Below the pieces are notes generated by a model. It saw only the letters and a program-made list of their open reading frames with translations, did no database searches and was not told where the DNA came from. Positions 16,778 through 23,738 of a DNA stretch of 64,000 bases are shown piece after piece; position 1 is the first letter of the stretch; each line of letters opens with the position of its first letter. A program made the translations under genes and the position numbers. Origin of the DNA: CAZYAK01 sp964403335 (GTDB lineage: Bacteria > Patescibacteriota > Gracilibacteria > Peribacterales > Peribacteraceae); NCBI GenBank assembly GCA_964403335.1, contig CAYOFI010000006.1, forward strand, positions 15,907-79,906, read 5' to 3'.

Positions 16778-18157
16778 ATGGCTGCATCTGGAACAGTTTC
16801 GCAGGTCGTCGGCGCCGTCGTCGATTGCGCGTTTGCCTCACCAAAAGAACTCCCCGCCCTCTTTTCCGCGCTGACCACCACGGTCGGCGGCGAGTCGCTC
16901 ACCTTGGAAGTGCAGCAGCACATGGACGGCAATATCGTCCGCGCCGTGGCGATGGGTTCCACAGACGGATTGTCCCGCGGGACGGCTGTGACCAACACCG
17001 GTGCCCCGATCTCCGTGCCCGTCGGCCCCGAAACGCTTGGTCGCATGTTTAACGTCTTGGGCGACCCAATCGACGGTTTGCCAGCTGTGAAGGCGAAGAA
17101 AAAGTACCCCATCCACCGCGATCCGCCGCCGTTTTCCGAGCAGTCGACCTCCACGGAAGTCTTGGAAACCGGTATTAAAGTCATCGATCTCATCTGTCCC
17201 ATCTTGAAAGGAGGAAAAGTAGGACTCTTCGGCGGAGCCGGAGTGGGCAAGACCGTTATCGTCAAAGAGCTGATCCGCTCCGTAGCCGCGGAGCACGGCG
17301 GATATTCCGTCTTTGCCGGAGTGGGGGAGCGCAGCCGCGAGGGAAACGACTTGTACTTTGAAATGAAGGAATCGGGCGTCTTGGAAAAGACCGCCCTTGT
17401 CTTCGGCCAGATGAACGAGCCGCCGGGACCGCGCTTGCGCGTCGCCCTGTCGGGACTCTCCATGGCCGAGTACTTCCGCGACGAAGAGCAGCGCGACGTG
17501 CTCCTCTTTATCGATAACATCTTCCGCTTCACCCAGGCCGGTGCCGAGCTTTCCGCTCTCCTTGGCCGCATTCCGTCCGCCGTGGGCTACCAGCCGACGC
17601 TGGCCCAGGAAATGGGTATGGTCCAAGAACGCATCACCTCCACCAAAAAAGGATCCATCACGTCCGTCCAGGCCGTGTTCGTTCCGGCCGATGACATGAC
17701 CGACCCGGCCCCGGCCACGACCTTCGGGCACTTGGACTCGCTCATCGTGCTCAGCCGCGCCATCTCCGAGCTCGGTATTTACCCAGCTGTGGATCCGCTC
17801 GATTCCACGTCCACCATCATGACGGCCGCCACGCTCGGCGAAGAACACTACAATACCGCGCGCGGCGTGCAGAAAGTGCTGCAACGGTATAAAGAACTCC
17901 AGGACATCATCGCGATCTTGGGTATGGAAGAGCTCTCCGAAGAAGACAAGCGCACAGTCCACCGCGCCCGCCGCATTCAAAAATTCCTCAGTCAGCCCTT
18001 CTTCGTGGCGGAGATGTTCACGGGTATCCCCGGCAAGTTCGTGAAGCGTGAAGACACCGTCCGCAGCTTCGCCGCAATCCTGAAGGGCGATTACGACAGT
18101 CTGCCCGAACAGGCCTTTTACATGAAAGGTTCCATCGACGACGTCACCGCCGCATGA
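16778..18157 (+). CDS. atpD: ATP synthase F1 subunit beta
   Basis: Catalytic subunit of F1, 459 residues. P-loop GGAGVGKT at residues 152-159; downstream catalytic and subunit-interface stretches GVGERSREGNDLYFEMKESG, LLFIDNIFRFTQAGAELSALLGRIPSAVGYQPTL and the C-terminal helical domain. Start is ATG at 16778; an in-frame TTG at 16772 is less likely. It is the first gene of a nine-gene operon, instead of the second to last as in the usual order. Its stop overlaps the atpC start (ATGA). The residues needed for catalysis, including the P-loop lysine (Lys158) and the Glu and Arg of GERSREG, are intact. Confidence 0.97.
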   Translation: MAASGTVSQVVGAVVDCAFASPKELPALFSALTTTVGGESLTLEVQQHMDGNIVRAVAMGSTDGLSRGTAVTNTGAPISVPVGPETLGRMFNVLGDPIDGLPAVKAKKKYPIHRDPPPFSEQSTSTEVLETGIKVIDLICPILKGGKVGLFGGAGVGKTVIVKELIRSVAAEHGGYSVFAGVGERSREGNDLYFEMKESGVLEKTALVFGQMNEPPGPRLRVALSGLSMAEYFRDEEQRDVLLFIDNIFRFTQAGAELSALLGRIPSAVGYQPTLAQEMGMVQERITSTKKGSITSVQAVFVPADDMTDPAPATTFGHLDSLIVLSRAISELGIYPAVDPLDSTSTIMTAATLGEEHYNTARGVQKVLQRYKELQDIIAILGMEELSEEDKRTVHRARRIQKFLSQPFFVAEMFTGIPGKFVKREDTVRSFAAILKGDYDSLPEQAFYMKGSIDDVTAA

Positions 18158-18579
18158 TTCTCCGCATCATCACCCCCGACCAGACGGCTTTCCAGGGCGA
18201 GATCGATTCCGTATCGGTCCCCACCGCCATGGGCGAGTTGACCATTCTGCCCCATCACATTCCGCTGGTGACGACGTTGGCCTCCGGCACGATGGTCGTC
18301 CGGCACGGCAAGACCGAAGAATTGTTCGCGGTGTCGCACGGGGTGTTGGAAGTGGATGGATCGACGGTGCGCGTGCTGACGGACATCGCCGACCGCGCCG
18401 AGAGCCTGCAGGAAGAGGCGATTCAAAAAGCGCATGAAGCCGCCCAAAAGTTGGTGACCGAGCGCAGGGGAGAAGAAGAAGGATTCGCCGAGGCCGTCGC
18501 GATTCTCGATCGCGAATTGGCACGTCTCAAAAGCGTTCGCCGGCATCGCTCCCGCAGATCCCTTCCCCCCGGCGTATGA
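18154..18579 (+). CDS. atpC: ATP synthase F1 subunit epsilon
   Basis: Central-stalk subunit that regulates ATP hydrolysis, 141 residues. The N-terminal beta-sandwich is recognisable (RIITPDQTAFQGEIDSVSV, MGELTILPHHIPLVTTL), followed by a helical hairpin (about 85-130). It overlaps atpD by 4 bp and its own stop overlaps the next start, so all three are translationally coupled. The C-terminus is unusually basic (SVRRHRSRRSLPPGV). Confidence 0.92.
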   Translation: MILRIITPDQTAFQGEIDSVSVPTAMGELTILPHHIPLVTTLASGTMVVRHGKTEELFAVSHGVLEVDGSTVRVLTDIADRAESLQEEAIQKAHEAAQKLVTERRGEEEGFAEAVAILDRELARLKSVRRHRSRRSLPPGV

Positions 18580-18815
18580 CGGATTTGCAGCCCACCAAAA
18601 AGCCGGAGCAGCAATCCGTGTGGACACCACTCGTGCTTGCCGGAGAACTGGGCTTGATTATCGCCATTCCCGTCGTGGTGTTGGCATTCGGGGGCGCGTG
18701 GCTGGATAAGCAATACGGTACCTCGCCACTTCTCCTCATCTCCGGCTGCATCATCGCCTTCCTGCTCTCCGCCATCGCCGTCGTCCGCAAAGTGCGCGGC
18801 GTCATCCGCCCCTGA
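18576..18815 (+). CDS. AtpI/AtpZ/AtpQ-like small ATP synthase protein
   Basis: A 79-residue protein with two TM helices (about 19-42 and 50-69) and the family-typical GAWLDKQYGTSPLLLISG loop. Members help c-ring assembly or Mg2+/Ca2+ transport. In N-type ATPase operons the AtpQ protein sits at just this place, between atpC and atpB. No AtpR partner is present: only 12 nt separate this gene from atpB. Confidence 0.75.
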   Translation: MTDLQPTKKPEQQSVWTPLVLAGELGLIIAIPVVVLAFGGAWLDKQYGTSPLLLISGCIIAFLLSAIAVVRKVRGVIRP

Positions 18816-18827
18816 TTCCACTTCCTC

Positions 18828-19610
18828 ATGGCATTCACGCCCCCCACACTGGCCTCCGAAACCGTCGCGCATCTGGGAATGTTCGAGATCCGCAACACGC
18901 TCATCATGTCGTGGATCGCCGTGGCGTTCTTCATCGCTTTCGCGCTCGCCGTCCGCGCGACGGGATACAAAAAAGTGCCAGGACGGTTCCAGGCATTCGT
19001 GGAGATGATCATCGGGGGACTGTTTGATTTCTTCGATTCGATCGTGCAGGACAAGCGGCAAACACGGCTCTTTTTCCCGCTGGTGGCCACTATTCTACTC
19101 TTCCTCGTCGCCGCCAACTGGATGGGCATTTTTCCGGGCGTGGGCAGCATTACGATTGCGGGGATGCACAACGGGCATCCGATGGATATCCCCATTTTCC
19201 GTTCCATGAACGCCGACGTGAACATGACCCTTGCCGTCGCCACCGTGGCCATGATTTGCGTGCAAATCTTCGGCATGATCGAATTGGGTATGGGCTCGTA
19301 CATCGGCAAATTCCTGGTCGCTCCGTGGAAAACCAAGGGCGTGGAGGGTCCCATCAACACTTTCGTGGGACTGCTGGAAATCCTGGGCGAGTTCTCGCGC
19401 ACGATTTCGTTCACGTTCCGTCTGTTCGGCAACATTTTTGCCGGGGAAGTGCTGCTGGTTGTCATCTCCTATCTGGTGCCGTACGGAGCTCCGATTCCGT
19501 TCCTGGGATTGGAAATTTTCGTCGGGTTTGTGCAAGGGTTGGTGTTTGCGCTGCTTATCCTGGTGTTCTTGAAGATGGCCTCCACCGGCCATGGCGAGCA
19601 TGCGCATTGA
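18828..19610 (+). CDS. atpB: ATP synthase Fo subunit a
   Basis: Membrane stator subunit forming the ion half-channels, 260 residues, with at least five TM helices. The essential arginine region is clear: SRTISFTFRLFGNIFAGE matches the family's conserved SxRLFGN motif. The upstream ANWMGIFPGVGS segment is also family-typical. Start ATG at 18828, 12 nt after the small AtpI-like gene, with a pyrimidine-rich leader. A second promoter follows about 25 nt after its stop. Confidence 0.95.
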   Translation: MAFTPPTLASETVAHLGMFEIRNTLIMSWIAVAFFIAFALAVRATGYKKVPGRFQAFVEMIIGGLFDFFDSIVQDKRQTRLFFPLVATILLFLVAANWMGIFPGVGSITIAGMHNGHPMDIPIFRSMNADVNMTLAVATVAMICVQIFGMIELGMGSYIGKFLVAPWKTKGVEGPINTFVGLLEILGEFSRTISFTFRLFGNIFAGEVLLVVISYLVPYGAPIPFLGLEIFVGFVQGLVFALLILVFLKMASTGHGEHAH

Positions 19611-19635
19611 CAGGTCAGACTGTTCCTTTCATCCC

Positions 19636-19664
19636 TTGAATATCCTCGCATAATCCTCTATATA
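19636..19664 (+). promoter_or_regulatory. ATP synthase operon internal promoter 2
   Basis: -35 TTGAAT (19636-19641), 17-nt spacer, -10 TATATA (19659-19664), then GCCGT. It is nearly identical in design to promoter 1. It would boost expression of atpE, the c subunit needed in many copies, and the genes downstream. Confidence 0.7.
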
Positions 19665-19707
19665 GCCGTCAATTCTCTTTATTCTCTCCTTCCCATTTCT
19701 CCCCGTT

Positions 19708-19971
19708 ATGGACCCCGTTACCACACATGCGGCTGCGACCGCCGTTGCAGGCGCATTCGATACGAACTTTGACATCGCGTTGACCATCGCCCTCGGCACG
19801 CTCATGCCGGCCATCGCCATCGGTTGGATCGGTTCCTCGGCGGTCAACGCCATCGGCCGCAACCCGGAGGCCGGCGCCAAAGTGCAGACGCTTGCCATCT
19901 TGGCGATCGCCTTCGCCGAAGCCGTGGCCATCTACGCGCTCGTCGTTGCTCTCGTCATGAAGTTCGTCTGA
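19708..19971 (+). CDS. atpE: ATP synthase Fo subunit c
   Basis: Rotor-ring proteolipid of 87 residues: a short N-terminal leader (about 1-20), two TM helices and the polar loop GRNPEAG. The ion-binding carboxylate is the Glu in AIAFAEAVAIYALVVAL. Aligned to sodium-type rings, the helix-1 glutamine is replaced by Ile and the residue after Glu is Ala instead of Ser/Thr, so proton coupling is predicted. The leader is pyrimidine-rich (TTCCCATTTCTCCCCGTT). Confidence 0.95.
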   Translation: MDPVTTHAAATAVAGAFDTNFDIALTIALGTLMPAIAIGWIGSSAVNAIGRNPEAGAKVQTLAILAIAFAEAVAIYALVVALVMKFV

Positions 19972-19999
19972 TCCTCGTTTTTCTTTTCTTCGCTTTTCC

Positions 20000-20509
20000 A
20001 TGCAGCTCCTCCAGAGTTTCGGCATCAATCTGCCCCTGTTTATCGCGCAGATCGTCAACTTCGGCCTGGTCGTGGGCGTGTTGACGTGGCTGGTGTACAA
20101 GCCGCTCTTGAAAGTGATCGACGAGCGCCGCGAAGCCGCGCGCAAAGCGGCATTGGTGGCCGAAGAAGCCGTACGTCAACAACAGGAGATGGATCAGCTC
20201 AAGCTTGAGCAGCTCCGCAAACTTGATGAGGAGTCCGGCAAATTCATGGAAAGCGCCAAGCGTCACGCGGAAACCATCCGCACCGAATTGACGGACAAAG
20301 CCCATCGCGAAGCGGAAGCCATTTTGGACCGCGGCCGCAAGCAGTTGGCGCAGGAACGTCAAGAAGCCTTGGACAGTTTGCAGGGCACGTTGAGCTCCGT
20401 CGTCATGCGGATGACGGAGAAAATCCTGGAACGTGAATTCGGTCCCGCTGACCAGAAGCGCATTCTGGAGGGCGTCCAGAAAGATATTCCCGCCCTTTTG
20501 CAGTCATGA
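20000..20509 (+). CDS. atpF: ATP synthase Fo subunit b
   Basis: Peripheral-stalk subunit of 169 residues. One TM helix near the N-terminus (about 8-28, NLPLFIAQIVNFGLVVGVLTWL) is followed by the typical KPLLKVIDERREAARKA turn and a long charged helix to the C-terminus. A single b gene is present, so the stalk should be a homodimer. Its stop overlaps the atpH start (TCATGA). Confidence 0.95.
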   Translation: MQLLQSFGINLPLFIAQIVNFGLVVGVLTWLVYKPLLKVIDERREAARKAALVAEEAVRQQQEMDQLKLEQLRKLDEESGKFMESAKRHAETIRTELTDKAHREAEAILDRGRKQLAQERQEALDSLQGTLSSVVMRMTEKILEREFGPADQKRILEGVQKDIPALLQS

Positions 20510-20913
20510 AGTCCGCTGCCAAGTTGCTTGCATCGGCCCTGGTCGACGCCGCCGCGAAGGCGGACGCCACCGGCATTCCCGCGCTCATGGATGCCGCCAT
20601 CGGCGCGGCCCACACGCAGGGCGTGAGTCTGAAAGAACTGCGCGCGGCGTTGCGCACCGCGCTGCGCACGCAAGACAAGACACTCTCCGCGCTGCTGCAG
20701 ACGGTGACCGGCGATGCCGGGCCGGCCGCCGCGGACATCGCTAGGACATTGGGGCAGCAGGCCGGTTCCGCGGTCGATCTGCGTCAGGAAGCCGTTCCCA
20801 TTCTGGGCGGCGCGATCCTGACGGTCGGGGATGACCGCACGGATTGGAGCCTTGCTTCCGCGCTCCGTCAGGCCGGGCGTGCGCTGCGACCCTCATCTGC
20901 CTCCGCCGTGTAA
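20506..20913 (+). CDS. atpH: ATP synthase F1 subunit delta, short form
   Basis: Stator subunit linking F1 to subunit b. At 135 residues it is shorter than the usual 175-180. The C-terminal part (VDLRQEAVPILGGAILTVGDDRTDWSL) matches the conserved delta end. The loss seems to fall in the N-terminal helical bundle, which normally contacts alpha. The alanine-rich N-terminus starts right at the atpF stop, so no missed upstream extension is possible without overlapping atpF further. Identification rests on position plus the C-terminal motif. Confidence 0.82.
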   Translation: MKSAAKLLASALVDAAAKADATGIPALMDAAIGAAHTQGVSLKELRAALRTALRTQDKTLSALLQTVTGDAGPAAADIARTLGQQAGSAVDLRQEAVPILGGAILTVGDDRTDWSLASALRQAGRALRPSSASAV

Positions 20914-20934
20914 TTCCTCTTTTCTTTTCCACCC

Positions 20935-22428
20935 ATGACTCTCTCCGACACCCTGATGAAGACGCTGGAAGACCGCGTCTCCGCCTACCGCAAAGACCCG
21001 GCCCGCGAACACGTGGGCACGGTGGTCGATATCGGAGACGGTATCGCCAAGATCGACGGACTCTCCAAAATCGGATCGTCGGAAATGATCGATTTCGGCA
21101 ACGGTGTGTTCGGAAGCGCTCTGAACTTGGAACAGGATACCGTCGGTGCGATCGTCTTGGGCGATTACTCCAAGATCAAACGCGGCGACACGGTGAAAGC
21201 CACGGGACAGATTCTCTCCGTCCCCGTCAGCGACGAGCTCATCGGGCGCGTCGTGTCTCCTTTGGGAGTTCCCAAAGACGGCGGCAAGCCGATCAAGGCC
21301 AAAGCGATGTATCCGATCGAAAAAATCGCGCCGGGCGTCATGGTCCGCAAGTCCGTGGACACCCCGCTCCAGACAGGTATCAAGGCCGTCGACTCCATGA
21401 TCCCCATCGGGCGCGGGCAACGCGAGCTCATCATCGGTGACCGTCAGACCGGAAAGACCGCTGTCGCCATCGATACGATTCTGAACCAGAAACAGACGCA
21501 GCAAACAGATCGTCCGGTCATCTGCGTGTACGTCGCAATCGGGCAGAAGGAATCCAAAATCGCCAAGATCGTGACGGAATTGGAGAAGGCCGGCGCCATG
21601 GACTACACCATCGTGGTGGTCGCGGGCGCCGCGGAATCCGCATCGCTCTCCTATTTGGCGCCGTTCTCCGGCTGCGCGATGGCCGAATATTTTTTGGACC
21701 AAGGCAAAGACGTGCTCATCGTGTACGACGACTTGTCCCGCCACGCGTGGGCCTACCGCCAGATCTCCCTCCTCCTGCGCCGTCCGCCGGGTCGCGAAGC
21801 CTATCCCGGAGACGTCTTCTATCTGCACTCCTGTTTGCTGGAGCGCGCGGTGTACCTGGAAAAAGGCGGATCGATCACGGCATTGCCGATCATCGAGACG
21901 CAAGCCAACGACGTCTCCGCGTACATTCCGACAAACGTCATTTCCATCACAGACGGTCAGATTTACCTGGAGTCCGATTTGTTCTTCAAGGGCATCCGTC
22001 CAGCCGTGAACGTCGGTCTCTCCGTCTCCCGCGTGGGATCCGCCGCCCAGAAGAAATCCATGAAGAAAGTGGCAGGCAAACTCCGTCTCGATTTGGCGCA
22101 GTACCGCGAACTTGCGGTCTTCGCGCAGTTCGGATCGGATCTTGATGCCGCCACCAAGCAGCAGCTCGACCGCGGCGCACGTCTGACGGAACTCCTCAAG
22201 CAAGACCAGTATTCTCCGATGCCCGTGGGCGAGCAGGTCGCGATGATTTACGCTGCCATCAACGGGTATATGGATGACGTCGCTGTCGCGGACATCAAAG
22301 CCTTTGAGCTCAAAGCGTTGGAATTCCTCCGCTCGAAGCACTTCGATCTGTTGACGCAGCTGTCGTCGGAAATCACCAAAGATGCGGAAGAACAGCTGAA
22401 ACGTTTATTGCAGTCATTGAAGCAGTAG
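20935..22428 (+). CDS. atpA: ATP synthase F1 subunit alpha
   Basis: Non-catalytic nucleotide-binding subunit, 497 residues. P-loop GDRQTGKT at residues 168-175. Family stretches include DGIAKIDGLSKIGSSEMIDF, RPPGREAYPGDVFYLHS, SITALPIIETQANDVSAYIPTN and VGLSVSRVGSAAQ with the catalytic arginine. Leader TTCCTCTTTTCTTTTCCACCC is wholly pyrimidine-rich except for one A. It is followed by a word-repeat hairpin before atpG. Confidence 0.97.
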   Translation: MTLSDTLMKTLEDRVSAYRKDPAREHVGTVVDIGDGIAKIDGLSKIGSSEMIDFGNGVFGSALNLEQDTVGAIVLGDYSKIKRGDTVKATGQILSVPVSDELIGRVVSPLGVPKDGGKPIKAKAMYPIEKIAPGVMVRKSVDTPLQTGIKAVDSMIPIGRGQRELIIGDRQTGKTAVAIDTILNQKQTQQTDRPVICVYVAIGQKESKIAKIVTELEKAGAMDYTIVVVAGAAESASLSYLAPFSGCAMAEYFLDQGKDVLIVYDDLSRHAWAYRQISLLLRRPPGREAYPGDVFYLHSCLLERAVYLEKGGSITALPIIETQANDVSAYIPTNVISITDGQIYLESDLFFKGIRPAVNVGLSVSRVGSAAQKKSMKKVAGKLRLDLAQYRELAVFAQFGSDLDAATKQQLDRGARLTELLKQDQYSPMPVGEQVAMIYAAINGYMDDVAVADIKAFELKALEFLRSKHFDLLTQLSSEITKDAEEQLKRLLQSLKQ

Positions 22429-22533
22429 CTATTGCTATATTGTTATATTGCTAAATTGGTACATTCATGAATAACTTCCTACTCCAATCATCGGCAAGCG
22501 AACAATATAACAATATTACAATATAACAATTTT
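22429..22533. repeat. Word-repeat hairpin (TATATTGTTA) between atpA and atpG
   Basis: Left arm about 22431-22460 (GCTATATTGTTATATTGC words, then TTGG); right arm about 22493-22532 (CCAATC, then GAACAATATAACAATATTA and more). It may attenuate transcription into atpG or protect the upstream mRNA. Confidence 0.6.
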
Positions 22534-22535
22534 GT

Positions 22536-23465
22536 ATGGCCCAAAGCCTCCGCGATCTTCGGCGCAAGATGAAGGCGATCAAATCGACCCGCCAGGTCAC
22601 CAAGGCGATGGAGCTCGTCGCTGCCTCGAAAATGCGCAAGGCCGTCTCGCAGGCGGTCGCTCTGCGGCAATATGCCGGACTTTCCTGGGAGATCTTGGAG
22701 CGCATCGCCGGACAAGCGGACCAAAAAGCGTTCGCACGCCACCCGTCGCTGCAGGAGCGTCCGGTGAAGAAAGTCCTCGCCGTGCTCTATACCTCCGACC
22801 GCGGCCTGTGCGGCAGCTTGCATGCGCAGCTTTTCCGCCTGACCAACGAATATCTTAAGCAGCTCAAAGGCATTTCCACCTTCGAGTCGATCGATTTCGT
22901 CGCCGTCGGTCGCAAAGGACAGCAATATCTGGCGCGCAGCGGACAGAAGGTCGTGGCCGCGTTCCCGGCTCTCAGCAACCACCCCACGTTCCGCGACGTG
23001 CTGCCCATCAAAAAACTGGTCACGGACCGCTTCAAAGAAGGTGCCTACGATCACGTCGTGTTGATCTACGCGGATTTCCACTCCGCGCTTCTGCAGGAAC
23101 CGACCATTAAAGTGCTGTTGCCATTCTCTCCCTCAGCCCTCAAAGACATGCTGGCGTCCCTCGCTGAAACCCGACGGACCGCGCCGGAAAAAGCCATGAA
23201 GGATGCATCCGAGTACAAATTCGAACCCTCGCCCGCGGCGGTGCTGGATACCATCATCCCACAATTGACCGAAGTGCAGGTTTTCCAGGCCGTCTTGGAA
23301 GCCGCAGCATCGGAGCATTCCGCACGCATGGTCGCGATGCGCAATGCGTCGGATAACGCCACGGACTTCTTGGGCGACCTGACCCTCACCTACAACCGCA
23401 GCCGCCAGGAGAAGATCACCGCGGAGTTGGCGGAGCTGTCGGCTAGTGCTGCGGCGTTGAGTTGA
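22536..23465 (+). CDS. atpG: ATP synthase F1 subunit gamma
   Basis: Central rotor shaft of 309 residues. N-terminal helix (LRDLRRKMKAIKSTRQVTKAMELVAASKMRKA) and C-terminal helix (SARMVAMRNASDNATDFLGDLTLTYNRSRQEKITAEL) are the conserved coiled-coil signatures, and YTSDRGLCGSLHAQLFR is the family motif of the Rossmann-like domain. It is the last gene of the operon. The leader is AT-rich because the preceding hairpin runs up to the start. Confidence 0.95.
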   Translation: MAQSLRDLRRKMKAIKSTRQVTKAMELVAASKMRKAVSQAVALRQYAGLSWEILERIAGQADQKAFARHPSLQERPVKKVLAVLYTSDRGLCGSLHAQLFRLTNEYLKQLKGISTFESIDFVAVGRKGQQYLARSGQKVVAAFPALSNHPTFRDVLPIKKLVTDRFKEGAYDHVVLIYADFHSALLQEPTIKVLLPFSPSALKDMLASLAETRRTAPEKAMKDASEYKFEPSPAAVLDTIIPQLTEVQVFQAVLEAAASEHSARMVAMRNASDNATDFLGDLTLTYNRSRQEKITAELAELSASAAALS

Positions 23466-23738
23466 TGGCTTTTGGGAGAGGAAAATATTGAATTAAATTT
23501 GTGTTCAAATTTTTGTTTTGTGTCTGTTTTGGCCTTATTCTCCAGCTCCTTCTCCCTGCGGGGAGAAGGAGGGTGTGTGTTGTTTTGTTTGCCCTCTCCC
23601 CAACCCTCTCCCGTGCGCGGGAGAGGGAGTTTGTAAATTGTTTTTTGTACAAAACAACAAAAATTCCCCCCTCTTCCCCGCAGGGAGAGGGGGGTAGGGG
23701 GTGAGGCCAAAACAAAACATCAAACAGAAACCTCTCGC
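23466..23738. repeat. Cluster of GC-rich hairpins between atpG and the P-type ATPase
   Basis: Three inverted repeats follow one another: CTCCTTCTCCCTGC / GGGGAGAAGGAG (about 23547-23573), CCCTCTCCC..CGTGCG..GGGAGAGGG (about 23591-23629), and a CCCCCCTCTTCCCCGCAGG / GAGAGGGGGG unit (about 23667-23697). The CTCTCCC/GGGAGAG hairpin type is seen in many unrelated bacteria. The site ends two convergent operons. Confidence 0.6.

Noticed and set aside
20893..22341. 482-residue minus-strand frame
   Set aside because: Antisense shadow of atpA.
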